A DNA stretch of 64,000 bases from positions 27,387,763-27,451,762 of the forward strand of contig CM072522.1 in assembly GCA_036898135.1 (NCBI GenBank). The letters are read 5' to 3'. Below, one piece after another: positions 43,501 to 56,791 of the stretch. Position 1 is the first letter of the stretch, and each line of letters starts with the position of its first letter. Source of the stretch: Oncomelania hupensis. Its lineage: Eukaryota > Mollusca > Gastropoda > Littorinimorpha > Pomatiopsidae. A program made the translations under genes and the position numbers. The notes beneath the pieces were generated by a model, which was not told the DNA's origin, searched no databases, and worked only from the letters and a program-made list of their open reading frames with translations.

Positions 43501-46328
43501 TGCAAGCTGAAAGGCAGCCGATACGCGCACCCCAACCGACCAAAGCCGCATCCGTGAAGATGACGGCCACCGAAAGAGGCGGGGAGATAGGAGCCCCCGA
43601 CGAAAGCCACTCAACATTCCTCCAAGGAAGCAGAGAAAGGCGAAGGCCCTCCGTGGCCAGAAAAGAACGTCCCAGGAATCGCCGGACTGACTCCAACGGG
43701 AAGAAAGCCAAAGTTGAATCGGCCGCTAGCGAACTCCCGCGAGGGGAACCAGAGGAACCATATACTCAAAACGACCCCAAAAGAGAGGCCATAAAACTGG
43801 CTGAAACGACATCCTGACTCTCAAAAGGGAGCAGAAGGGGCTGAAGCCTCTGCATCCGACGAGCGAAAGGGCGGACCGACCAACCGCGAGTGACGAACGA
43901 CATCCCCAGGCAGGTGAAAACCGGAGATGGAGACAACACGGACTTGAGAGGGTACACAGAGAACCCCAAGAGCCGCGTCCAAAGGAGAACGAGCCTTGAC
44001 CAAACGGTCATCAAGATAAGTAGAGAACCGCACCATGAGTCCGCGAACTACAGCAGCGAGTTCTAAGACAATCCGTGTGAAAACCCAAGGACTACGAGAC
44101 AAACCAAAAGGAAGGGCTTACCATGAAAAACCTGAACTCTCCAGACGAAGCGCATCCCACGCCTGTGAATAGGATGCATAGACACATGGAAATAGGCGTC
44201 AGAAAGATCGATAGAGGTAGCCCAACCTAGGACCGGGCGCCAACCGCCGGGAACCTACGGGACAACGAAGAGGCGACCATAGAACCCCGGGGAGTGAGGG
44301 CAAAGGACCTCTTCAAGAACACCCTTCTGGAGAAGGGCTATGACCTCCTGGCCCAGAATCGTCTGAGCCCCAGGAGGAGACAGGGGGCGGAACAAAGGCG
44401 GGGAGCGACGAAGAGGGGGCCGAGAGGAACCCCACTAAAGTTCGAACCCCGACCGAATCACCTCTTGCACCCAACCGCTTGCGGAGGGGAGGCCGAGCCA
44501 AGCATGGAACTGGCGAGCCAAGCCACTCGCCTGGAGGGGCAGAACACCTAGGGATGCAGGCAGGGACAGGACTGGTGGAAAACGCACCACTGCGTAAAAC
44601 GCCTACGGCTCACCTCAACCCTGCCACGGGAAGAGGGAATACTACCCCGCACACCCGGAGAAGAGCGACCACGGACCGAGCGACCTCAACCCCTGTCAGG
44701 AAAGAAAGGCGGGGCCGAAGGTATGGCTCGAGCCCCGAAGGCGAAACCATCCGACTTGGACCGCTCCGACTCCTCACAAACAGCCGTGCGAACGTAAGGA
44801 CCCAATAAGAGAGTCGGGTACCAAGGGTGCCACCCGAAGCGAGGAGGACAAGAGTGGAGGGAAAAGGGACACTGACTGAAGAAAAGCGTAACGACGCACA
44901 AGCAGTAGGTTGACATAGGCAAAAAGCCTAAGATTCGCAACCCAGAACGAAGGAGGTATAGTGGGCCTGCAATAAGGCCTTACCGAAAGAACCAAACGTC
45001 GTCCCAGAAGACTTACCCAGCCGAAGACAGCGCAGTACTCAGCGCGTCAGCGAGAGAAGCATACTCAAGGGACCTAACAATAGACCCCTCTGTCTGTGCC
45101 AGACCTCTGACCAAGAGAGGAACTTCCCGGCAACACCGGACAATGAGCCCTAGGGAACCGAGGCACCCCTCAAACGAGGAGGAAGAGGCCTTGCCCTCTA
45201 TAAGCCCTCTAGCCGTAGCAGAGGTCCATTCCCCCCCCCAAAAGTAACACTAGAAGACTCCCTGAATACAAGACAAGTCTCATCAGACTCGGCAGAAGCA
45301 AAAGTCCCGCCCAGGAAGGAATGGAGGAGCGGTAGAGGCACCGAAACCTCCTCCACCACCTGAGGACAAAAGCCGCAGCGCGCTGAACGGCCTCTTCAAA
45401 GAGAGCATCAGGAGCAAGGGCCTGAAATAACAACACCCCAGTACCCGTGAAAACAGGAACTAGGGTAGAAGGAACCAAGTATGCCCCACCCCAAACAGAA
45501 GTTGGTGCACACAAAAGCAAATTGGCGTTTGCATGTGATCCGGAAAACCCGTATCATGCGAACCGGACGCAAACTTGTTTTTTCCAACCTAGTTCCAGTC
45601 ATTCGCCCAAAAAGGCAATCACCGAAGTCGAACGAAGCTCTCCGATGTGTTACGAAATGATGCTTGCATGACTACGACTAGCTGACATTAAAAATGATCG
45701 CTGTTGCTTCTAATTATGTTCGATTTACACAGATTTAGCATTTCGCAACGAAATACTTTGTTAATATGAGCATAATTATTATCGACCATATTTATTAGTT
45801 GCGTTCCTTGATTTGCATTTTGTTAGTTCTCAGCAGTAGGCTAAAACTAGCATTCCCCATTTCCTGCCTAGAACCAAGTCAAGTAGACACTGTTATACAG
45901 TATACATAGGCTTAATCTACATTATATATTATAAGTCAGTCTCCGCGCAGCGAAGAAGCTCACTAGCTGAATATAATTATTAGACCTGTATTGTTTGTTT
46001 TATACGTAAATAAATGTATAAACTATATCTATTCTAATTAATAATATTTAGGCCTATACTTTATAATATTCGAATCTTTAAATTTCCGGAGAAGGGCGAG
46101 TAGGCTAAGCGAATTTTTTTTATAACTCGAGATCAGAGTTAAATTAATAGTTAGTTATTCATTGCTTACAGGGTCCAACGGACTGCAAAGAGCCGAATCA
46201 GGACCACAAAATCAAGACAACTCGAGATCAGAGTTAAATTAATAGCTAATTAGTTATTCATTGCTTACAGGGTCCAGCGGACTGCAAAGAGCCGAATCAG
46301 GACCACAAAATCAAGACCACAACTTCGT

Positions 46329-46375
<47 letters not shown>

Positions 46376-46419
46376 TAGTTATTTAGTTAAATCTTTAATT
46401 TATTTATTTGTTTGGTTTG

Positions 46420-46486
<67 letters not shown>

Positions 46487-49400
46487 CTACTTTTAAAAAA
46501 AAGAAGAATAGTGTGTTGCTGTGCGTGCATGGTGTAAATATGGTCAGTGACGTTTTGTTTGTTTTTGCTGAAGTTGGGTGTAACCCGAAATATTCAGATG
46601 GTGTTACTGGTTATTTTTTCTTATAGATTTACCAAAGTTTTAAGATGATTTATGGAAATTTCCGCCTGCCACGCAACATTTTTTTAATTTGTGTTTCTCA
46701 TTAAAATACATATAATTGAAATACATATAACAAATTTACTGTATCAGTTAAAAAGAATAATATTAGTTAAATAAATAATTGCTTTGGCGCTTGCCATAAA
46801 AATGTCACTGTTTTTTGAGACCATTATAAACGTGCTTGCCTTGTTGTGCTGAAGGGACATCAACGTATCCATAGCGCTTTGAAGTTTTGTCATGGTTTTA
46901 TTGTTGATATAGATGTGAAATCGTTGTATGTGTGCATTATGTGTTATGTATTACTTTTACTCTTTATTACTAATGGTGTCAGTATATTAATCATCATAAA
47001 ATAATAATAATAATAACTGCTTCAAAATGCGAATCTCGACTTGACTTAAGCTTGAAGCTGTGCAGATCGAAACAGAATTAGATCTAGAAGCAACAGCGGC
47101 TAATTTTATGCACGGATGTTTCACCACAGGCTCTGAAGTCTTTCCTTTTGTCTTAAGTGAAGATCCGTTGGATCTCATTTTTGATATGATGATGATGGTC
47201 ATTGTTGTCAGGGTGGCGACGTGGTGATCGTCCTTAACGCTCATGCAATAGGACGTTAAGCATCGTTTTCCGTCCGTCCGTCCTTTTGTCTTAACAGAGC
47301 CAGACCAAATGGTCTGGTAAATATGTATGATGAGGGCTTTTTAGCCCAATTTTATTGTCCTTAACTTTTTATAAAATATAGGACGTAAAGCCTCGTTTTT
47401 GCTTGCTTGCTTTTGTCTTTATAGATCCGTGGGATCTCAACTTTGATATGATGATGATGATAATTGTTGTCAGGGTGGCGACGTGGTGATCGTCCTTAAC
47501 GCTGATGCAATAGGACGTTAAGCTTCGTTATTCCTCTTCCTCCCTTTGTCTTTGTAAATCGTGGGCCTCCTACATACGTACGTAGTATAGTATGTAATTG
47601 AGGCCTACGAAAGACGAGACTTCCCAGCCTGTGGTTTCACGTAGTCCTGCCAGCATTCGTTCGTAAAACATCGGATAGCTCGACTCGGAGAGCTTCGTTC
47701 GACTCCGGTAATTGCCTTTTTCGGCGAATGACTGGAACTAGGTTGGAAAAAACAAGTTCGCGAACCGGACACCAGTACCCCCGATCCACAACCGAACCCG
47801 GAAGCGGCAGAGACCGAAGGGTGAACAGGGAATGCCTACCCCAAACCAGAAACTGAAGGGGCCACGGGTGAACCGTAACCCCCCGATCCGGAAACCCGAG
47901 CCCCCCGCGCCACGACCGCAAATGGAAGTGGAGTACAAAGGAGGATGGGAGGGAGAAGCCAAACCGGGAAAGGGAGAAGGTAACGCGTGACCCGTTACGG
48001 AAACCAGAGGCCCCGCCCCACGACCGCAAGCGGGAGTGGAGTGTTATAGGGGCTGGAATGGGGAGGTGAGGGACAAACCGGCGAACCGGAAGCCACACCC
48101 CGTGTCGAAGCCGGACGTAACACTGCGTGCAGTGCTTCATATGTCTCAAGCTCGACGGCCCCGCCCCACGACCGCAAGCGGAAGGGGAGAGTAATGGGGA
48201 CGGGAATGGGGAGGTGAGGGACCAACCGGCGAACCGGAAGCCACACCCCCTGTCGCAGCCGGACGCAACACTGCGAACAGTGCTTTATATGTCCTAAGCT
48301 CGACATTAGCCAGAAGTTCCGACCCGCACTGAATCCCGCAGGAAACAGCTGGGAAGGCTTCAGCAGGTAGCTCGTCCGGCCTAGCCGGTGCGTCCCCACG
48401 GGAAAAATTTATGTGGTCCTAAACTAGTGCGACCACTTATATGAGCCAGAAGTCCCGACCTGGTCTGAATCCCGTAGGAAACAGAAGGGAAGGCTTCAGC
48501 AAGTAGCTGGCCCGGCCCTGCCGGAGCGTCCCTGCTGGAAAAATTATGTGGTCCTAAACTAGGGCGACCACTTATATGTTTCTGGTCGAAACCTAGACCA
48601 GAAACGGCTCCAAGGTCACTTCTGGCAAGACCAAGGAGCCACCCCTCACCTCACTACCGTCACTCCCCACCTCACTACCACCACTCTACAAACCTGAAGG
48701 GTAGACAAAGCAGGAGGCGCAGGAGCGGAAACGCAACGTAGCAAAACAGAGGTAATGTAGGCAGGAGAAGAAACCGACATTTCTCAAAGTGAACGGCCAT
48801 CGAAGTAGGAGAGACGCGCATAGACAGGGTAGAAGCCGACGCACAGCCACGTTGAGACAAGACAAGGAAACCCAAAACCCGCCGGCGGTAGTAACGGCAA
48901 ACTACAGGGCGAACGCAGAAAGGCAGCAAAAAGAGAGTTAGAGTAGACACAACCTCACTCAGCAAGTGCCAAAAAAGGAATGAGATATTCGGTCCGTTAT
49001 CGTGAGCGCTGGGACGAGCGTGGTATCACGAGACTCTCGGGGAAGTGGTTCAGGGGAAGCAACTCTATGACTGTTTTATCTTTTGTCTACTTCCGTTAGA
49101 GAGGCACTCTCTCCTAGCAACGCCATAAACATTGCACGTGTGAGTCATGGTACAGTATGTGCAATTAATAAGTAGTTGAAGTAGTAGCAAAAGTAATAAG
49201 AGTAGAAGACCACCAGTTAGTGCTGTCGCTGAATTTGATCAACCGATTCCTGTACAAGAAGAATAAAAACTGTAGTCATACATGATAGAGGTAGGAGTAG
49301 GAAAAGCAGAAGTAGTAGCAGTAGCAGTAATAAAAATAGCAGTAGTAGTAGTAGTAGTAATAGTACAGCCATCTTGAAGTAGTACAGCCATCTTTTGAAG

Positions 49401-52400
49401 ACCTCAGTATTGTCGCTGTAGATCAACTGACACCTGTATATGACAAATAAAGACTGTATAGAATAGTAATACTGGGTAGAGGTAGGAGGAGGAACAATAG
49501 TAGTAGTAGTAGTAGAAGTAGTAGTAGCAGCAATAGTACAGCCACCTCGAAGACCTTGGTACTGTCGCTTTTGGTCAACTGACACCTGTACACAGGGCTT
49601 GTAATGGTCTGGATTTAAAAAGAGGAAATTGGCCGGGATCCCTGAGCCGCCTAGGCCTGACTTCCTCTCCTTTCCTCTCCTGCCCCCGGCAAATAAGAAT
49701 TGTTGCATTTTAATCCTGCATTTTTGATGACCAAAAAAACATAACATAGTGAAGGAAAGACTTGCTTGCTTACTGTTACGTTGAAACGAACGAAAGTGGG
49801 TCTAAAGCGCGCACGATAGATCTAATCGTTTCGTTTTGCAAAGTATACAATAATGGAGTTTATTTACCTTTGATTTGAGTTTGCACTGTTGTTAGGAGAG
49901 GCTTTGTATAACGTTGATAATTTGCGTTAGTCGATATTATTTGAGAATCTTCTGGATATGCGTGTTTACTCTTGATAGAATTTTCCCGATGGATATCGAA
50001 GGTCGTGAATGTTCCCGGAAGTAGAGAAAATGTGTATTGACGTAAGTCAGTGATGACGATCTTTAGTTCGATTGGTGGCAGTACGTCATTTCTACATTGT
50101 TCGAAATTCTTCCGGAAAAGAGAGAGGTTATTTAATCGTGTGCCGAATTGCTGTTGAGAGAGTGAAGTTGTTGTAGTGATTTGGAAAGTTGCTGTGAAAG
50201 TTGTTGAGTTGAATTGAGAATTGTATGCAGTTGTTGATGTGTGCTGAATAAAAGTGGAAAACTTCATACGTCGACTTTGTGACTTGTATGCTGTTTGGAC
50301 GGGCTGTGTGAATAAACGAATCTGAGTTACACAACTATCAGGAATTCAAGCATCGGGGCTGAATCAGATACTGATAGAAAACACCAACATCAAACAGAGT
50401 GTAACATTTTGGGGGTCAAGCCGCGATTCACGCCATAGCCAAGGGTTCAACTGCTACAACAAGCGAGTCAACGTTACGAGAGGCAGTCATCGAGGGTAGC
50501 CGCCAACGAGTTGCGTCGAGAGGGGCCAACATACTGGGACTACATCACCGATAGGTTCGGGTTGACTGCAAGGGCGTGTAGTCGCCGAAGAGTTGCTTCG
50601 TGAGCGAACAACAGAGCGGGACTACGTGGCTGCCGTAAGACTACGTCGAGGGACAGTCTCGGAGCTACATCGCCAGTGTTACAGCGAGCGTCGAGCGGAC
50701 GTCGCGTCTACTTCAGCACAGGAGCGTGTACATCAACACCAGCGTGGTGCAGCGTCGCATACGACGAGGACAGCGGGGCCTGCGTCAGCGAAGGCGACTA
50801 GTGACAAGCATCAGCGCTACTGCAGAAAGCGTGCTGTTCTAGAACAGTCTAGAAAGGTACAGCACAGTCAAGAACTTTCCAGAAAAAGAACTCTACAGTC
50901 AAGAACTTTCTAGAAAAGAACTTTCCAGAAAAGAACTTTCCAGAAGCATCAAGATGGCTGACTTCTGGCAGAAAGGGGTTGAACTGAATCTAAAAGGCAA
51001 ACAGCTGACGGAGTACGTCAAGTCTCAGGAGAGAATACGAGAAAGAGAATTGGAAGAGAAGCGTCTAGAAAAAGAAATAGAACTAGAACAGAAGCGTCTA
51101 GAAGTAGAAGAGCAGCGTCGCCGTGAAGAACGAGAATTAGAAGAGCAGCGTCGCCGTGAAGAACGAGAATTAGAAGAGCAGCGTCGCCGTGAAGAAAGAG
51201 AAGAGCGGCGTCAAGAAAGAGAGATGGAAGAGAGACGATTAGAAGCTGAGCATCAATACCAGCTAGAGTTGGCGCGTATCCAGAACAATCAGCATGCGCC
51301 ACAAGTCACCAACGACCATACGGCTCCAAAATTGCCAGCTTTCGTCGACGGGAAGGACCAGATCGACAGCTATCTGGCGAGATTCGAAAGGTTCGCCGAA
51401 AGCTCCAATTGGCAACCTCGAGACTGGGCGATTCGACTGAGTGCACTTCTGACGGGGCAAGCTCTCGAAGTTTACACCAGACTGTCGAACGATGACGCCA
51501 AAAACTACGACGTCTTGAAAGAGGCCCTGTTGCAGTGCTACAACTTTACAGAGAAGGGCTACCGTAAACGCTTCCGTGAATGCCGGCCTAAGTCAGACGA
51601 GACGCCAAAGCAGTTTGTGGAGCGCCTGTCGTCATATCTACACAAGTGGGTGGAGTTATCAGGCGAAACGAAGTCTTACGACAGTCTCCATGACCTGATC
51701 GTGAAGGAACAATTTCTCAATGCCTGTCACAAGGACCTAGCGACCCACTTAGAAGAACAAAAGCTGCAGACGCTTAAAGATGTGACTGAGGCTGCTGAAA
51801 GATATCTCATCGCTCATGGGAAAACCCTGGGGCCACCCAGCGCGACGAAACATTTTCAGAAGACTGCAAACCATGGGAACCAGATCCAAGGGAGCCAGAC
51901 GAGCCAGAGGCAGACGGACTCCACGCCACCTCCCAGGGAAGGGCATTCAAGGGGCTGTTTCACCTGCAACGCTACAGACCACAGAGCGGCTAACTGTCCT
52001 CAAAACAAAAGTAGCGGACAGCGGAGCAGTACGGACAATTCAGCGGCGGGCAACCGGCAGAGGCGGTTCTCCAATCAACGGCAAACCAGTAGATCTGACC
52101 ATCAAGTGTGCGGCGGGAGCGTCATTCTTCCGAGTGAGACCAAGCGCACAGCTACTCCTGCGGACGTGCAAGAGTGCATGACCGATGGCCAACTTCTCCT
52201 TGCCAACGGAAAATCCATCCCCGTCGTCGCCAGCGCAGCTGTGACCGTACAGAACATGCCTGTTTCCAAGGGACGCGTCGGAAATCATGAAGTGACTGTT
52301 TTAAGAGACTCTGGCTGCAGTGGGGTCATCGTCAGAGAAGACCTAATCGCTAAAGAACAGTTCACTGGCGATTCAAAATGGACACTTATGGCCGACAGCA

Positions 52401-55400
52401 AATGTGTGAGAGCGCCAGTTGCGAAGATTCATGTCAACACCCCTTTCTACATAGGCGAAGTCGAAGCGGTTTGCCTGAAGAAGCCGCTATACGATTTGAT
52501 GATCGGGAATATCGACGGCGCGAGGCGACCCGACGACCCCGATCCAGAGTGGAGTCCTGCCTCAACTCAACACGTCGAAGTTGTGGAGGAGGATCCATTG
52601 CCATTTCCCGATGGAGACCTTACAGAGCTGCTACGGGACAATGTGGTTACTCCGGCTCAGCCCTGCCGACCAGAGATCGTCGGTGCTGTTACAACCAGGG
52701 CCCAGGCCAAGAGAGACAAGACGTCTACGCCACTGAAGGTCGCCGACAACTCCAAAGCTGCCATCGTGGACAGAGATAAGCTGATCCAGCTCCAGGAAGC
52801 TGATAGCACTTTAAACAAGTACAGGAACCGCCAAGACCACGTGACCAAGGCAGTGGCACGGTCTATTTTGAGGTGAAGGCCAAGATCCTGTACGAATCTT
52901 CCAGCACCCGAGGGTCAACGGAGGGTAAACCACTACGTCAAGTATTGGTACCCATTACCCTAAGGCGCCAGGTGATGGAAGTAGCGCATGACTCAATCAT
53001 GGGAGGTCACCTAGGCATCAGAAGACGTCAGACAGAATCCAGGCGGGTGTTCTACTGGCCAGGGCTTCATGCGGACGTCAGCCGTTTCTGCCGATCATGT
53101 GACATTTGCCAGAAGACCATACCTCGAGGAAGGGTCCCGAAAGTGCCTATGCAGAGGATGCCTCTGATCGACCGACCTTTCAAGAGGGTGGCCTTAGACT
53201 TAATCGGCGAAATAAGACCTCCGAGTGAAGAAGGTCATCGGTGGGTACTGACTTTAGTGGACTATGCGACTCGGTACCCAGAAGCAGTGCCACTGAAGAA
53301 GATTGACACTGAAACTGTAGCAGAGGCACTGGTGGACATGTTCAGTAGACTTGGAGTGCCTGAAGAAATTCTGACAGACCTCGGGACGCAGTTCGTCTCT
53401 GACTGCATGAAGGAGGTCAACAGACTGCTGAGCATCCGGCATTTGACTACGACACCCTACCATCCAATGTGCAACGGGCTTGTCGAAAAGTTCAATGCTA
53501 CGCTGAAGTCCACCCTGAAGAAACTGTGCAGCGAGCAGCCCAGACAATGGCATCGCTACATCAACGCCCTACTTTTCGCCTACAGAGAAGTACCGCAGGA
53601 GTCCACCGGCTTTTCTCCGTTCGAGCTGCTGTACGGAAGAACCATCCGAGGGCCGATGCACATCCTGAAAGAACTGTGGACGAAAGAAGTAGACACCCCA
53701 GAGGTGAAGAACAGCTACCAGTACGTGTTTGAGCTACGGGAGAAGCTGGAGCAGACTCTCGAGATAGCCAGAGAAAACCTGAAGAAGTCCCAGGACTGTG
53801 GAAAGCACTACTATGACCGTAGGGCTGTGAACAGGAAGTTTAAACCTGGCAACAAAGTGCTGGTGCTGCTACCTACCGATCATAATAAGTTGCTGATGCA
53901 GTGGAAAGGCCCGTACGAAGTGGAGACCGTGGTGGGGATCAACGACTATAAGGTGAAGGTCGGCCAGCATTCCAAGATATACCACGCCAACCTCCTTAAG
54001 CTGTACGTGGAAAGGCCGCCAGAGACTGTACATGCAGCAACAGTAGCTATGACCGACGACAGCTTTGACAGCGAAGAACTGTTGGAACTAGGAGACTTCC
54101 ACAGCAAAGAAGGCATCGATGATGTTAAGCTAGGACCAAGCTTGACGGAAGGTCAAAAGATGGAGCTCAAGGACCTTATGGGCGAGTTTCCCCACAACTT
54201 CAGCGATGTCCCTGGCTCTACAACTTTGGTCGAACACGAAGTCCACCTCACTTCAAATATACCCGTTCGATCCAAGCCCTTCCCGATCCCTTTCAAGGCC
54301 CGCGAATCCTTGAAGAAAGACATCGATGAGATGCTGAAGATGGGCATCATCAGGGAGTCCAGTTCCCCCTACGCGTCCCCTGTCGTGGTCGTGAAGAAGA
54401 AGGACGGGAGCAACAGAGTATGCATCGACTACAGGAAGGTCAATAAGATCACCATCTTCGACCCTGAGCCGATGCCTACCGCAGCAGACCTCTTCCGCCA
54501 ATTATCGGGGAGTAGAATCTTCTCAAAGATTGACCTTAGCAAAGGTTATTGGCAAGTCCCCGTGCGTCAACAGGACATACCAAAGACTGCTTTTATAACC
54601 CCTGATGGGACGTACGAGTGCCTAAGGATGCCCTTTGGCATGGTCAACAGCGGAGCTACCCTAAAGAGAGGAATGAGGAAGATGCTTAATGGGATGGACA
54701 ACGTCGTGTGTTACTGGGACGACCTGCTGGTCCACACTCGCACCTGGGAAGAGCATCTGCAGACCTTGAGGGAGCTGTTTCACCGTCTCACAGAAGCCAA
54801 CCTGACCGTGAGACCCAGTAAGTGCATTCTGGGGACTGACAACGTAGACTTTATCGGCCATTCGCTGAAAGAAGGACAAAAGGGGCTTCTACTAGAAAAC
54901 GTCACCAAGATTCTGAACGCTCCACGTCCCCAAACCAAGAAGCAGGTGCGATCTTTCCTGGGGTTGGCTGGATATTACAGGGAGTTTGTACCAAACTACT
55001 CCGCCATCACAGCACCCTTGTCGGACCTGGTGCGGAAAGGCTGTCCAAACCAAGTGCAGTGGGGACCGTCTCAGGAAAGGGCATACCAGACTGTGCGCGA
55101 CCTCCTTTCGAAGGATCCGGTGCTACGACTGCCCGATACTTCCAAGGAATTCGTCTTAAGGACAGACGCAGCGGACGAAGGCATCGGCGCCATACTGATG
55201 CAAGAACACGAAGGGAAACTATTTCCGGTCAGTTACGCCAGCAAGAAGCTGTCCAGGGCTGAGAAAAATTACTCGACCATGGAGAAAGAGTGCCTTGCCA
55301 TCATATGGGGAATCCGGAAGTTCGAACTGTACCTTCAAGGAGTGAAGTTCGTGCTACAGACTGATCACAAGCCGCTAACTTACTTGAACTCTGCCAAGTT

Positions 55401-56722
55401 TGTGAACAGTCGGATCATGAGATGGGCTATGTACTTGCAGAACTTTAACATGCGAGTAGAATCTATCAAAGGATCGGACAATGTTGGTGCGGACTTCCTC
55501 AGCAGAGTGTGTGAGTAAAGAACATTGACTGTGTGGATGAACTGTGAACATTGACAATATCCAGATAGACTTGAAGATGAAAACCATTGACTCTGTGTAG
55601 ATAAGCTGAGCGCAATTACAGTATTCAGAAAGTCTTAAATTAGTTTCAATTGTGGACTTTGTTTGTGCATTACGTTTCAACGTTGTTGAAAGAAATTGGG
55701 TAAATTTCTTCTTGAGTGGGGGGTTATGTTACGTTGAAACGAACGAAAGTGTGTCTAAAGCGCGCACGATAGATCTAATCGTTTCGTTTTGCAAAGTATT
55801 CAATAATGGAGTTTATTTACCTTTGATTTGAGTTTGCACTGTTGTTAGGAGAGGCTTTGTATAACGTTGATAATTTGCGTTAGTCGATATTATTTGAGAA
55901 TCTTCTGGATATGCGTGTTTACTCTTGATAGAATTTTCCCGATGGATATCGAAGGTCGTGAATGTTCCCGGAAGTAGAGAAAATGTGTATTGACGTAAGT
56001 CAGTGATGACGATCTTTAGTTCGATTGGTGGCAGTACGTCATTTCTACATTGTTCGAAATTCTTCCGGAAAAGAGAGAGGTTATTTAATCGTGTGCCGAA
56101 TTGCTGTTGAGAGAGTGAAGTTGTTGCTAATGATTTGGAAAGTTGCTGTGAAAGTTGTTGAGTTGAATTGAGAATTGTATGCAGTTGTTGGTGTGTGCTG
56201 AATAAAAGTGGAAAACTTCATACGTCGACTTTGTGACTTGTATGCTGTTTGGACGGGCTGTGTGAATAAACGAATCTGAGTTACACAACTATCAGGAATT
56301 CAAGCATCGGGGCTGAATCAGATACTGATAGAAAACACCAACATCAAACAGAGTGTAACACTTACACACAGCTAAACTCTTGAAGTGGACTGTCTTTATC
56401 GATACATAGCTTACAGTTAGCATTCGCCAACAAAGTCCAATTACAAATGTAAGTTTAAACACACAATGGTGCCCAGCTGACAGTCCCTATTCATCAATAA
56501 AGTCCAAATAAATTTATCATACATTCTGATGCACAACCCAAATCTTGAAACAGTGTTTTTACTGGCAATGGTTTAGTTGGTATGTTTGAAGAATTTGGAG
56601 AGCTTGGTTTGTTTGTGACTGCAGTTTCTCTAAACCACAAAAAATTACGAGCCTTGTGTATAAGACAAATAGGCTATAGAGAGTAGTAATACTGGGTAGA
56701 GGTAGGAGGAGGAACAGTAGTG

Positions 56723-56791
<69 letters not shown>

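Larger units (their letters stand above)
42418..49169 (-). mobile_element. DIRS-type (tyrosine recombinase) retrotransposon, decayed
   Basis: The element is bounded by inverted terminal repeats of about 181 bp (42462-42642 and 48969-49151) with different outer extensions. Next to the left ITR is an internal complementary region (42672-42762) that is the exact reverse complement of the left terminus (54 bp) fused to that of the right terminus (36 of 37 bp), the hallmark of DIRS replication. No target duplication is visible, as expected for recombinase-mediated insertion. It lies in an imperfect (GTA)n array. RT and RNase H relics read on the minus strand; a tyrosine recombinase core was not found. 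Internal tandem repeats (units of about 147 and 134 bp) occupy 47990-48580. Split by a Mutator-like element (45569-47759). Confidence 0.82.
49774..56360 (+). mobile_element. Gmr1-like Ty3/Gypsy LTR retrotransposon with integrase upstream of RT
   Basis: Complete element of 6587 bp: two LTRs of 633 and 634 bp starting TGTTACG and ending TGTAACA, a 547-bp leader, a gag-protease frame and a pol frame. It is flanked by a 5-bp duplication CTTAC (49769-49773 and 56361-56365). I count about four substitutions and one small indel between the LTRs, so the insertion is young. The pol order is integrase, RT, RNase H, unlike ordinary Ty3/Gypsy elements (RT, RNase H, integrase) and like Ty1/Copia. The RT and the GPY/F integrase tail are nevertheless Gypsy-type. 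This combination defines the Gmr1-like group, described from deuterostomes. No envelope gene. It lies antisense in an intron of the Myb/SANT-like gene. Confidence 0.93.

Noticed and set aside
42790..44102. Several separate proline/serine-rich genes
   Set aside because: Read together on the minus strand they are frame-shifted pieces of one DIRS RT/RNase H relic. The plus-strand frames are shadows of high GC content.
42987..45671. Large plus-strand coding block
   Set aside because: The plus-strand frames are Arg/Glu/Pro-rich translations of the antisense of the DIRS element without any motif.
49860..50267. 135-codon minus-strand gene
   Set aside because: It lies entirely within the LTR in antisense and is a chance frame.
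49774..56360. Endogenous retrovirus
   Set aside because: There is no envelope frame after pol; only about 200 bp separate the pol stop from the 3' LTR. The domain order fits a Gmr1-like LTR retrotransposon.
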